The notes beneath the pieces were generated by a model, which searched no databases, was not told where the DNA came from, and worked only from the letters and a program-made list of their open reading frames with translations. From Malus domestica (taxonomy: Eukaryota; Streptophyta; Magnoliopsida; Rosales; Rosaceae): a DNA stretch of 64,000 bases. The DNA lies in the NCBI RefSeq assembly GCF_042453785.1, contig NC_091668.1, positions 9,072,001-9,136,000 on the forward strand. The letters are read 5' to 3'. Position numbers and translations under genes: made by a program. Positions 1 to 10,540 of this stretch are shown here, in pieces. Every line of letters starts with the position of its first letter. Position 1 is the first letter of the stretch.

Positions 1-659
1 CTCCAGCTGTATTCGATTTCATTGGTGGACGTCTTTCTGGTTCTATTTATTTTACCCCTTGGCATACTTCTCCCGTTTCCTGCTGGTATCAATGCTCTAT
101 TCAGTCATGGACCTAGACGCTCTGCTGGGCTTGCACGTCTTTATGCTTTGTGGAACCTTACATCCTTGTTTAATGTTGTAAGTTTCTATTTTTGGCCCTC
201 CGCTTCAAGTCTTCCTTCTCCCAGAAACATCTTTGGCTTTCTAAAGCTTGTTGACTGGTTACTCGTATACGGGTTCACTAATTTGTATCGTATGTTGGTC
301 ATATGTGTTCTTTTGCCAGGCGGTTGCTTTTGGTTGCGGTTACGTTCATTATAGCACTCAATCATCAAGTAAAAAGCATCCCTTTCAACCGTGGAGTAAC
401 ATGTGAGGGGATCTCTCTCTGCCGAAAGCTTCATTAGTTGAGATGGTAAGTTATATTCGACGCAATACTCAACTAACAGGTTGTGTTCGTTTGTCTGGCT
501 GGTGGGTGCAGGGACGAAAGTGAATGGTGGATTTTTCCCGCCGGTCTGCTGCTTTGTAAAGTTTTTCAATCCCAGCTAGTCAATTGGCACGTTGCGAATC
601 TGGAGATTCAGGACCGTTCGTTGTACAGCAATGATTTTGAGCTCTTCTGGCAGTCGTGA
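1..659 (+). CDS. C-terminal end of a large plant membrane protein (At4g32920-type), 5' part outside window
   Basis: Three exons can be read: 1-177, 320-402 and 512-659, with GT-AG introns and a TGA at 657-659. The first is strongly hydrophobic (VDVFLVLFILPLGILLPFPA), a membrane segment. The last encodes DESEWWIFPAGLLLCKV and ends NDFELFWQS. That ending is typical of the family of very large plant 'glycine-rich' membrane proteins that includes Arabidopsis At4g32920, At5g11700 and At5g47020. Their function is unknown to me. The 83-nt middle exon leaves phase 2, and the next exon supplies the single base needed, so the frame holds. The gene begins left of the window. Family assignment is from memory of the C-terminus; the splice structure is seen directly. 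Confidence 0.75.
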
Positions 660-2710
660 TGTGATGATCGTATTTAACAAGAAGATACTAACAAGTTGCT
701 TCGGTTCTTTTATCGTGATACGTTTCTGTTGTGCGTTATATTTCGGCAGTAGCCGGTAGGCAGTAGGCAGTAGGTGAGTGATTGACAATTTGACAGGACA
801 TAGGTTAGAAACAATGAAAAGAAAGAGAGTGCTGAAATATGAACCACATTCGTGAAAGTAAAACGAAAGAAATACACTAGAGAGAAGGGCGGGGGAGAGA
901 GAGAGGGATTGATTTATTCAACCACTTTTGAGTTATGAACAATGTGAAGCAAGTTAATTTGTAAATGGTAATTGGTCACTCAGCCCTAACTTTTAAGTGT
1001 AATCAGGACTGACTGAGTCCGTTTTAATAATAATAGTTATTATTATTGTTGTTGAACGCGAGAGATTTTTATAGTGTGACCGTCAATGGTGGTGTACCAT
1101 TCGTGTTCTCGTCACAACTAAAAATTTCTCGTTCAACACATGAGGTCTAGAACGTCTTTCCAATCAGCATTTGTGTTATTTGGAGAATGTTTCTTTTTTC
1201 ATTATTAATATAAATAAAGGCACAAGGCATGAGAAATATCAATCACTGAATTCTTCAAGCTCCTCTCCTCTCTATTGATCTACATCTCTCCCTCTCCAAA
1301 TTTATGGTATAGCACGTTATTAACACGCTCTTAATGCCAAGTTAAAAGAAGAATTATTTTGGAGTTTTACCACTCTTTATTTTTTCTAAAAGTTTTTTTA
1401 CTATTATTAAGAGATGGGGAAGTTTGAAACTATTACAATAATTTAGACGAGGGGAGCCTTGAATCAGGAACGCATGGGTAAAAACCAAACACCTTATCCA
1501 GTAGAATATTAGAACACATGCAAAGGAGTATTTACTTTTTTTTTTTCTTTCTTTTATTGAATTGATCTACTTGCTATTAATTCAATTTGCTCCTTTCAAT
1601 CTTTACGTTGGACGAGATACAACGAATTTAAGATGAAAATCTAGCATTGGAGGATGAACTTGTACAAATTCGTTCACAATATTCATCACCCAATTCAAAA
1701 CATGGATTCAAGTTTTGATACTCTGTAGATCTATGTATGTATTTGCTTCTTACTCCGGCTCGCTCAGCTAACACATGTATAATTTGAAGGACATTAAAAA
1801 TTGTGGATCCTGTATTTCAGTTGAGGTCCTCTAACAATTAGAAAAAACAAGATAATAATATGGTTTCTGAGGTGCGGTGATGAACCAATGAAGATTTGCA
1901 TCAAAATTCATCACTTGTTAAAACTCAGTAATGGCTTAGACAAGGTCCTGTACACGGGAACCATCACCGGGTGCGCGGGTGCATACTGTTCTTGAATCTC
2001 TTCCCAAGTTCAGTTGCCTTTCCGCACTCCACACCTACAAACGAGATTCAAAATACAATGTCTCAGCTCGAAAAGCGATCGATGACTCTTCCTGCTTCAC
2101 ATCACATGTCAACTCAACCAGTCCTCACCTTCGACCTATTCAGGTGTTCTGCACCAGTCATGGTTATGGATATTTTTGAACTAACATACTTTGGGATTCA
2201 ATTTCCTTGCCCGTCTTGGTGACTACAAGCAGATGCTTGGATGGTATCTCATCTTCCAAGTCTAAAAATGCATCCTCCAACGCTTGGTAAGCAACAAACG
2301 ATGGTTGAGCACATATTCCTTGAAATTACGAAAAGTTCTAGGTGAAAGACTTCTTCCCTGATATGTCCTCAAGCTAAAACTACCTTCAAATTCCTAATAA
2401 CCATCCATTATCGAAAAACAAGATCTGAGACAACAAATTTTTCAGTATAACGATCAAAACGAAGCGAAGTCTTTCCTGAATCTACACAAGATAAAATCAA
2501 GCAATAAGGAGATCACTTTTTGAGAAATGTTGGAAAGCACAAGTTCATACCTTCGATTTCACTGTAAAAAATACAGATATTGAAACAAAAGACTGAACGA
2601 GGACACCTCTAAAATCAGAAAACATAAACAAAACGTTTGAATCGATAGGTTTCATCTAATTCCCTTGAGATTCTAAGAGAGAATGCAAAAACTACCTAAT
2701 AGCAATAGTG
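660..2710. other. Intergenic stretch with an LTR-like relic, otherwise nothing recognised
   Basis: Between the membrane-protein gene and GatC (convergent 3' ends). Apart from the LTR-like piece around 1050-1310 I see only AT-rich sequence, a GA-rich run near 885-910 and short open frames without codon character. The 3' UTRs of both neighbours probably lie at its edges. Confidence 0.5.
1050..1310 (+). mobile_element. Fossil LTR-like fragment (probable Copia-type solo LTR)
   Basis: The piece opens with TGTTGAACG and folds on itself: the first 30 bases pair with 1112-1138, ending CGTTCAACA. A TATAAATAAA-type box follows near 1210, and it ends before GGTATAGCACGTTATTAACA, which resembles the primer-binding region next to Copia LTRs. 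No internal coding region follows. Old and incomplete; the family is an inference. Confidence 0.35.
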
Positions 2711-3678
2711 CTACTCCTTGTTCAAGACTTTGGGAACTTTAATATACTGCTCCTCATAGTTTGGAACGGCAGCAATCATGGCCTCCCTGTTGAACCCCAC
2801 AAAACCAAGTTTCAATAGCTTTGTCAAAGAAAACAAATGTGAACCCCAAATTTGAATGCATGAACATACTGAAACAACCATCGCACCTGTTCTCAAACGT
2901 TTCAGGAATATCTTCACGGAAACTATCGCCTTCAGTATCTGCAATTGCCACAAACAGAATCAAACGCAAGGCGAAAATACAGCAAGACTTTTATCCATAC
3001 ATCCTCTGGTTATCCAACTAATCAAAACAAAGAAAATATCGAAAACTCAAACTCCTGCCTTAGATTAATAAACTATGAACACAGCGTTGCAGCTGAAGCA
3101 ATGCGGTTTGATTACAGTCTCATTAATTTATTTTCCGAAAAAAAAAAACAAAAATCGAAAACAACGATGTGAATTATGAAGCAACTACCTGCTCTGATTG
3201 AGGGCTCCACAGTTTCAAGATCAACAGCTTGAAGCTGTCCAAACCTGCAAAAATTATGTCAATTACAAAAATGCATAAAAATACTTCCAAACTTTCAACA
3301 TTTTCTGTCGATTAAAAGAGAAAAAGACGAAGCTTTTTACCAATCTATGACTTGCCCAATTTTGGGAGCAAATTCTTCTACCTGACAAGAGTAAAATTAA
3401 ATTAAAATTTAAAATTTGAACAAAAAGAAGGGAAATAATCAAAGCAAAGTATTAAGGGTTTGATACCTTACCTCATGAGGGGTCAGAGTAATTCGAGCAG
3501 TCTCGGCCAAGCGTGGCAAGTCCGGAGGCTCCAAAGGAAGGCCGCTGCTTTTGGGTGTCGAGCAATTTGTTCGAACCCAATTGATGTTACGAGGAGGAAG
3601 GACTTTTGGGAAAAGCAGCTTCTTGGGTAGCGAGGAACAAGATAATCCCTTCAGTAGAAGCAAAGCTCTGCTTCCCAT
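2711..3678 (-). CDS. GATC: Glutamyl-tRNA(Gln) amidotransferase subunit C, organellar (GatC)
   Basis: Small subunit of the GatCAB complex, which converts Glu-tRNA(Gln) to Gln-tRNA(Gln) in chloroplasts and mitochondria. Exons on the minus strand: 3678-3472, 3381-3341, 3244-3189, 2938-2887 and 2786-2711. They give 143 residues in one frame, all with GT-AG introns. Residues 1-50 form a basic, Ser/Leu-rich presequence (MGSRALLLLKGLSCSSLPKK) as expected for organelle import. The GatC body follows: PPDLPRLAETARITLTPHE, VEEFAPKIGQVIDWFGQL and VDLETVEPSIRA. The end is YIKVPKVLNKE. I chose the ATG at 3678 because it starts the presequence; an in-frame ATG at 3732 would add 18 residues. The Arabidopsis relative is At4g32915. 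Confidence 0.9.
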
Positions 3679-3736
3679 TTTCCTTCGTAGTTGTATCCTC
3701 TCAAAGTCGCTGGTCTCTCTCTCGACTGGCAACTAA

Positions 3737-4358
3737 GCTTGGCTCATCCTATTACTGTTTGACGAAATGACAAAATAGTGCTTGGCTGCGCATACTTTGC
3801 CCTCTCTCCCCCTCCTGCGCCCTCATCCTTTCATCCACCGCCGTTCGTAATATTTACTATGCTATTCTTTTACATAGTAACAGATCGTAGATTTGATTCT
3901 CGTCAAACGTAAAGCTGAACCATATTATTATGGCAAACGTATTGTAAGGTTTAACCCACTCCCAACTCCCTTAGCTTAGATACTATCGTTTGTTAAAAAA
4001 AATAAAATACATTTACAAGTTGATCCAAAACACAAGATTATGCCACGTAACGAAAAAAAACAAAATGATGTGTTGAATAAAAAGATTAAAAATACTACTC
4101 TTAATATCTATTTGTATAATCATTTATATCATCTCGCTAATAAAGATAAAACACACATGTACTGATGGGTAATACCTTTATACTGATACAAATAGATAAT
4201 AAATATAACATTACTCTTAAAAGAAAAAGTCGACAAGATAGAATGAAATAAAGGTGGTTGAAAAAGGAAGTGAAAAAGAACATGAAGAAAAGGGTCAAGA
4301 AATTGCAAGGAAAAGAAAAAAATGTGAGTGTAGTTTGGGTATAAAATTTTCTATTCTC
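3737..4358. other. GatC upstream region
   Basis: Promoter side of the minus-strand GatC gene, then AT-rich DNA up to the composite LINE insertion. A short C-rich stretch (3795-3845) lies close to the likely transcription start. No other gene or repeat is recognised. Confidence 0.4.
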
Positions 4359-4374
4359 ATTCCACCTTTTACCA

Positions 4375-5160
4375 GTGTATGCTTTTCGCAGACGATATAG
4401 TGTTGATAGATGAAACTCAGGAAGGGGTAAATGCAAAGCTTAACCTTTGGAAAGAAGTGTTGGAATCTAAAGGTCTTCGCCTAAGCCGATCAAAGACAGA
4501 ATATATGGAGTGCAAGTTCAGTGCAAATGGAGGCCAAAACGAGTTAGGGGTGAGGATCGGTGATCAAGAAATACCAAAGAGCGATCGTTTTCGTTACCTA
4601 GGATCTATCTTGCAAAGGAACGGAGAATTAGATGGAGATCTCAACCATAGAATACAAGCTGGATGGATGAAGTGGAAGAGTGCATCCGGCGTGTTGTGTG
4701 ACCGCCGTATGCCACTGAAGCTCAAGGGAAAATTTTATAGGACGGCAATAAGGCCGGCGATGCTGTATGGCACAGAATGTTGGGCGGTGAAGCATCAACA
4801 CGTACACAAAATGGGTGTAGCGGAGATGAGGATGCTTCGTTGGATGTGTGGGCACACGAGAAAGGATAAGATTAGGAATGAGGATATCCGGGGTAAAGTA
4901 GGAGTAGCCGAAATTGAAGGAAAGATGAGAGAAAATCGGTTACGGTGGTTTGGACATGTGCAAAGAAGGCCTACTGACGCTCCGATTAGAAGATGCGACT
5001 ATGGGACAGAGGTTCAGGGCCGAAGGGGTAGAGGAAGACCTAGGAAAACTTTGGAAGAGACTCTAAGAAAAGACTTAGAGTACTTGGATCTAACGAAGGA
5101 CATGACACAGGACCGAGCACAATGGCGTTCTAAGATTCATGTAGCCGATCCCACTCAGTG
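4375..5160 (+). pseudogene. LINE reverse transcriptase C-terminal fragment (RTE-like), copy 1
   Basis: An open frame (4379-5161, 260 codons) starts at the catalytic box of the palm, [11 protein letters not shown], which corresponds to the F/YxDD motif. It continues through thumb-like sequence ([36 protein letters not shown]) to the basic [15 protein letters not shown] tail. The 5' truncation typical of LINEs removes everything upstream of the active site, so it cannot make an active enzyme. The 3' tail seen in copy 2 is absent; a different repeat follows directly after the codons near 5160. Confidence 0.8.
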
Positions 5161-5407
5161 ACTTGGATTTTCCAAGTCTCCAACCGAGAAGTTTTCCTCA
5201 CTCAGGAAATTAAGGGAACACTACCTCAACCTACATGCTCCACTCACAAAGCTCCAACAAAAGAAAATTCAAAGAACTTAGCGAAGAAGGCTTTGGTGTA
5301 TTTAACACAATACGTTGAAATGAAGGAAAACTTATTTATTGATATCCCCGATAAGCTACAAATATGTACATATACATGAGTCAAAATAAACAAACAAGAG
5401 AGAGCCT

Positions 5408-6088
5408 TCACAAAGGTTGCTTAGGAGAAGTCGCAGCAGTCGGTAGAGCCCCAGAAAGAGAAGGCACCGGAGGGGGATCATTCGGAGCCTCAGTACTGGA
5501 CAGAACCCTAGAAGGAGGAGGCATCAGAGGTTGATCATTTGGAGCTTCATTACGCGGTACAGCCCCAGAAGACGAAGGCAATAAATGCCTTTGGAACAAA
5601 CCCACAAATCTCTGATGATCAAGTAAAACCTGACCATCAGATTCCTTCATCTGGTCCAGCTTCCTCTTCATGTTTGTAGCATAGTCATGTGCGAGACGGT
5701 GCAACTGTTTATTCTCATGCTTGAGCCCTCTAATCTCCTGTTTGAGACTCATCACTTCAGCCGCCAATGATTCAACTTGGCGGGTTCGAGCAAATAGGCG
5801 TTGGGCCATATTAGACACAGAACCTGCACACTGAACACTGAGAGCCAGAGAATCCTTAACAGCTAACTCATCAGATCGTTTGGAAAGTAGTCTGTTATCT
5901 TTGGGAGTGAGAAGGTTCCTGGCCACCACCGCAGCGGTCATATCATTCTTCATAACGGAATCCCCAACGGTAAGAGGACCAGTAGGGGAGACGAAGGATG
6001 GGCGCCATATGTTGTCTGGAGAAGGCGGGGCTGCCTCTTCAACAAGGTTCAAGTCAAAACGACGGTCGGAGGGGCCAGACATTTTCAA
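5408..6088 (-). CDS. Unrecognised 226-codon open frame inside the LARD-like repeat
   Basis: The frame begins MKMSGPSDRRFDLNLVEEAA. A central region of about residues 100-150 is rich in heptad-spaced Leu/Met with charged residues (VESLAAEVMSLKQEIRGLKH), so a coiled coil is likely. The Pro/Ser-rich C-terminal part has repeated EAPND-type segments. I do not recognise a catalytic domain. Its length and even composition suggest it was once expressed with the repeat, as in some non-autonomous plant elements. No function is proposed. Confidence 0.4.
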   Translation of the reverse strand: MKMSGPSDRRFDLNLVEEAAPPSPDNIWRPSFVSPTGPLTVGDSVMKNDMTAAVVARNLLTPKDNRLLSKRSDELAVKDSLALSVQCAGSVSNMAQRLFARTRQVESLAAEVMSLKQEIRGLKHENKQLHRLAHDYATNMKRKLDQMKESDGQVLLDHQRFVGLFQRHLLPSSSGAVPRNEAPNDQPLMPPPSRVLSSTEAPNDPPPVPSLSGALPTAATSPKQPL

Positions 6089-6245
6089 AGGTGTTGAAGA
6101 GAGAAGAGGTCGAACAAATCAAGATCTTAGAAGTGTAAGAATGGAGCTTGTACTGGTGGAGATTCAAGTGTGCTTTGGAACTTAATGCCAGCCCCTATAA
6201 AAATCTGCACTCGACGGAGCTTCAGAAATCGAAGAGGCGCCTGCT

Positions 6246-6440
6246 CAGAAATCGAAGAGGCGTTTGCTTTCTCAAAAGCTGGGCTGCTCAGAGACCACGA
6301 GGGTCGATCTCAGAAATCGAAGAGGCGTCTGCTTTCTCAAAAGTTGGGCTGCTCAAAGACCACGAAGGCCGATCTCAGAAATCGAAGAGGCGCTTGCTTT
6401 CTCAAAAGTTGGGCTGCTCAGAGACCACGAGGGCCGATCT
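6246..6440. repeat. 65-bp tandem repeat, 3 copies plus a partial fourth
   Basis: Units start at 6246, 6311, 6376 and 6441 (partial), each beginning CAGAAATCGAAGAGGCG and containing CTTTCTCAAAAG and GAGACCACGAGGG. Period is 65 bp with a few substitutions between units. The period is not a multiple of three, so it is not a coding repeat. Confidence 0.9.
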
Positions 6441-6779
6441 CAAAAATCGAAGAGGCACCTACTTTTCCAGCCTTGGCAGCACCTGTCACACGCACACTCA
6501 GCTTTGCGGAAATTATGGGCATTCTGTCGAAGACTTCTGGTGAAGTAGAAAGCACATGAGTCTTACTGTTCAATCACCCACTTCCCACACGCAATAGTAG
6601 TTCATGTGTATCACAGATAACTCTGCCAAAGTTCTCTGCCAAAGTTGAGCACGTGAAGCTTGCAGCTTCCACTACATCGCTCTGACCAAGACGGGTAAAA
6701 GAATAGCAAAGAAACAGCACTAACAAAGTTTAGACACATAAATTTTGAAGGTCTAGCTACCCCATATTATTACCCACAA

Positions 6780-7215
6780 GGGTAAAGGAACAGTATCACT
6801 GCTGGATAATTGGAAAGTCCTTGTGTGTCAACCTCTGTGCTTCGTGGCAAGGTAGACTAGCAAACATGCCCAACCTTTACTCACATTCGAGAAAACACTC
6901 CCAACAAGATTGCTTGCTCCAAAATCGAAGAGGCACTGTCCTCCGAATCTCGAGAGCCAGACTCCCAACATGACTACTTTCTCAAAAATCGAAGAGAGGG
7001 TAAAGAAACAGTACCATTGCTGGATAATTGGAAAGTCCCTGTGTGTCAACCTTTGTGCTTCGTGGCAAGGTAGACTAGCAAACATGCCCAACCTTTACTC
7101 ACATTCGAGAAAACACTCCCAACAAGATTGCTTGCTCCAAAATCGAAGAGGCACCGCCCTCCGAATCTCGAGAGCCAGACTCCCAACATGATTACTTTCT
7201 CAAAAATCGAAGAGA
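6780..7215. repeat. 218-bp tandem duplication
   Basis: Two head-to-tail units start at 6780 and 6998. Both read from GGGTAAAGRAACAGTAYCA through CTCACATTCGAGAAAACACT to a CTCAAAAATCGAAGAGA end. Short AAATCGAAGAGGC motifs tie this block to the 65-bp repeats upstream. Confidence 0.85.
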
Positions 7216-8689
7216 CATCGTTCTCCGAATCTCGAGAGCCAGATCCCTGATAGGATTGCTTGTTCGAAAACCGAAGAGGCAACACTTTCCCAACTACAAG
7301 AGCCGGATCTCCTTGGATAAAGCTGTCTGTAATCTTCACACGCAACATCAGCTTTCCACATACCACAGACCACTTTTTCAAAGTGCTCTGACAGGGTAAA
7401 TGAATAGCATTACTACTTGTTGTTAAGGAGACTCCTATATATGTCAACCTCCATCCCCAACGGACAGACAGACCTGCAAAAATGCTCAACCCTTCCTCAT
7501 ATATGAGAGGGCACTCTCAACGAAGCCTTTCGAAATATTCAGCTTTCTTTCCCCCCGATAATACCTCTGCAAACAAGTTATACTAGAGCAAGAATATCTC
7601 ATATCATCAGGGTTAAAAGCAAGAGTATCCCATATCATGCTTTTTCCCTGTCTTTTCCTTTGGCCTTGTTCTTACCTGCAAGACAAGGAGAAAGAGAGCA
7701 ATCAGTCAGCACTTGGAATCAAGCTTCCAGCCAGGAACTGACTGCCTGGAACTTACTTACCTGGCATTGCTCTCGAGTACTCATCTTCAACATCTTATGC
7801 TTCCAGGGAAGATACCGCATCTGCCTGAGGAACAGATAGGGCAAGTGAGAAGGATACAAGGAAGCATGTGGAGACAAGCGTAACAGCACACGTGCCGATA
7901 CATCCATTACTCTGTCAAAGCAAAAGTATCCCATATCAGTAGGGTCGAACGTACTCTAGATTTGATGGACTTGTTTTGACCCTCAAATTCTTCAGTCGGC
8001 CTTATACTCTGGAGGAAACCAGAAAACCCTCCAGCTCAGTTCAAGAATAAGCCTGTGGAAAGTTACTTCTTCAAAAGCAAAAGTATCCCATATCATCTCT
8101 TCTCATTTTTCTTCTCTTTATCCTTCATGCTGCCTGCAAGATAGGGAGAATGTGAACAATCAGCCGGAGCTCTGATTGCTTACCTTGTCTGTCACCTCTT
8201 TCAGCAAATCCCCTAGCTCGGCAACTTGAGGGACTCCTACTACATGGTTTGTATCGCGCTTGACCAAGCCTGAAACTACAAGTAAGCTTCAAGTGAAATT
8301 GATACATTACCTTGTGCATCTCCACCAGTTAAAGATACCACCCCTGGATGGAGGAAGAGTACTTCCAGAGAAGATGCCACATCTACCTATGAGACAGATA
8401 AGGCAAGTCAAGACGATACCACATTCCGATACTTAGAAGTTTCGTGATTACGAGATCATTCTCCCACAATATTTCCTAATGTCATTTGTACTAAATCATT
8501 CACCTGTACTCACTAAAGGAAAGCTTGAACCTATGTACTTGTGTAAACCCTTCACAATTAATGAGAACTCCTCTATTCCGTGGACGTAGCCAATCTGGGT
8601 GAACCACGTACATCTTGTGTTTGCTTTCCTATCTATATCCATTTATATACTTATCCACACTAATGATCGGAGCAATCTAGCGAAGATCA

Positions 8690-9301
8690 CAAAAAGCGAC
8701 CGTTTTCGCTACCTAGGATATATCGTGCAAGAGAACGGAGAATTAGAGAGAGATCTCAACCATAGAATAGAAGTTGGATAGATGAAGTGTAAGAGTGCAT
8801 CCGGCGGGTTGTGTGACCGTCGTAGGCCACTGAAGCTCAAGGGAAAATTTTATAGGACGGCAATAAGGCCAGCGATGTTGTATGACACAGAATGTTGGGC
8901 GGTGAAGCATCAACACGTACACAAAATGGGTGTGGCGGAGACGAGGATGCTTCGTGGGATGTGTGGGCACACAAGAAATGATAAGATTGGAAATGAGGAT
9001 ATTCGAGGTAAAGTAGGAGTGGCCGAAATTGAAGGAAAGATGAGAGAAAATCGGTTCCGGTGATTTGGACATGTGCAAAGAAGGCCTACTGACGCTCCGG
9101 TTCGAAGATGTGACTACGGGACAGAGGTTCAGGGCCAAAGGGGTAGAGGAAGACCTAGGAAAACTTTGGAAGAGACTCTAAGAAAAGACTTAGAGTACTT
9201 GGTTCTAACGGAGGACATGACACAAAACCGAGCGCAATGGCGTTCTAGGATTCATATAGCCGACCCCACTTAGTGGGAAAAGGCTTTGTTGTTGTTGTTG
9301 T
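8690..9301 (+). pseudogene. LINE reverse transcriptase 3' fragment (RTE-like), copy 2 with (TTG)n tail
   Basis: Homologous to the last two thirds of copy 1: [20 protein letters not shown], then [20 protein letters not shown] and [20 protein letters not shown]. Two in-frame stops (near 8779 and 9061) break it into three frames. It ends with a stop in ACTTAGTGGGAAAAGGC and a run of five TTG triplets, the typical 3' tail of plant RTE LINEs, immediately before the right copy of the 16-bp target duplication. Confidence 0.8.
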
Positions 9302-9573
9302 ATTCCACCTTTTACCAATCGGACCTGTCTTCGGAATTCAATTCCTTGAATATCATGAATGTGATTCCTGATTTCGGATTGAAACCACAGCACCTTTCAT
9401 TCCCATTGAATAGGTAAACACTGGGTTTATGAGGAACATGAATAACTCTCATTTTCCTTATATAAACGCACACCTTAATGCACCTTAGTGCATTCGAATG
9501 GAAGCAATGCATCTTAATAATTTGGAGTTTAGAGTTAGCACTATTGGATTTGAGGTGTGGATTTAGGCCATTA

Positions 9574-10257
9574 GGCCATCTCCAATTGGGGGTGGTGCGG
9601 GGGTGGAAAACAGAAAAAAAAATCCTAAATTTGAGTCCAAAACTTCTCCAAGGATTTTGGGGGTGAGAATTTAGGGATTTTGGATTTAGGGGTGGGAATT
9701 TGGGGTTGCTTCCCACCCCAAGTGGGCGAGTGCACTAGCAACATGGTTTCTACAGCCCAGGTTGGCATGCCGTTGCCATTTAATGGCTGTCGCGCCTTCT
9801 GGGTTTTGATCCAATGTGGCGCACCCAGTTACATTATTTTTAAATCTAACAGTTTAAATTTAAATTCATGAATTAAAATATTATTATTAATTAATCTAAG
9901 TCAGATCCGACACCAAAATTCCTCCAAAACTCTATAAATACACGTCCTTTGTTCATTAATCCATAAAAAAAACTTCAATTTATCAACAATTTTTTTGTTG
10001 GTCAGAATGTGAATTTTTTTACATCAAAATGTTCGTAAAAATAAAATAAGATAGATTATACAAAAACTAATTCCAAAATTATTAGCAAAAAAAAAAAAAG
10101 ATCAACGAAATACAAAAGTTTAACAAGTTATAAAGTTGGGGGCAGAAATTATAAGTCCCTTATCGTTGGAGGAAACAACTGCCTAACCTTGTACGTATAG
10201 ATGAATAGTGAAAAATACGGAGCTAAATTTGGAATTTTCCTTAGGTTGGAGATAGCC
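9574..10257. mobile_element. PIF/Harbinger-type MITE, 684 bp, TSD TTA
   Basis: The left end GGCCATCTCCAATTGGGG is matched in inverted form by the right end GGTTGGAGATAGCC. TTA lies directly outside both ends (9571-9573, 10258-10260). These termini and the TWA target duplication are characteristic of PIF/Harbinger elements. No transposase frame is present. Confidence 0.7.
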
Positions 10258-10540
10258 TTAGGAGTAAAAGATTTTGCATTTTTGACCTTTTGGGCGTAAA
10301 ATTAGACGACTTACTATTTAGGCGTGAGTTTTGGGGTTTGAATTAGTAGGTTTTGGCCTTTTGGGGTTTTGAAAATACAAGTACATTGCTAACTCTCCAA
10401 AAGCCTTGTTGTATATCATTGATATCAGCCATTTAGCACGTTGCTTTCAGTTGGGTATCACATTAGCCTAGTGAGATTAACAAGGAGAACATATCTACAA
10501 CATTGATACAATTAGCTACATGTAATTCGCCGATTGCAAT

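Larger units (their letters stand above)
5161..8689 (-). mobile_element. Large non-autonomous retroelement-like repeat (LARD-like), fossil
   Basis: This 3.5-kb block is bounded by the two LINE pieces and contains no polymerase, integrase or capsid-like frame that I recognise. Read on the minus strand it has a leader at the 8.4-8.69 kb side, two blocks of tandem repeats (7.0 and 6.3 kb), one long open frame (6088-5408) and an AATAAATAAG stretch near 5335 that could serve for polyadenylation. Assignment to large LTR-derived non-autonomous elements is an inference; terminal LTRs could not be demonstrated by eye. Confidence 0.4.
4359..9317 (+). mobile_element. Composite insertion flanked by a 16-bp direct repeat (LINE - large repeat - LINE)
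   Basis: The 16-mer ATTCCACCTTTTACCA occurs at 4359-4374 and again at 9302-9317. Everything between (4375-9301) therefore looks like one integration unit with target-site duplication. The left part begins inside a LINE reverse transcriptase; the right part ends with a LINE 3' end and a (TTG)n tail, the usual end of plant RTE-type LINEs. Two LINE fragments with overlapping content enclose a different repeat (about 5161-8689). The duplication length fits LINE target-primed integration. Confidence 0.65.

Noticed and set aside
186-788. Minus-strand open frames opposite the first gene
   Set aside because: They overlap the plus-strand exons of the membrane protein, which have clear splice sites and family residues; the minus frames are shadows.
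1971-2222. Two overlapping plus-strand open frames near 2.0-2.2 kb
   Set aside because: Neither shows a domain, a hydrophobic signal or splice context; chance frames in intergenic DNA.
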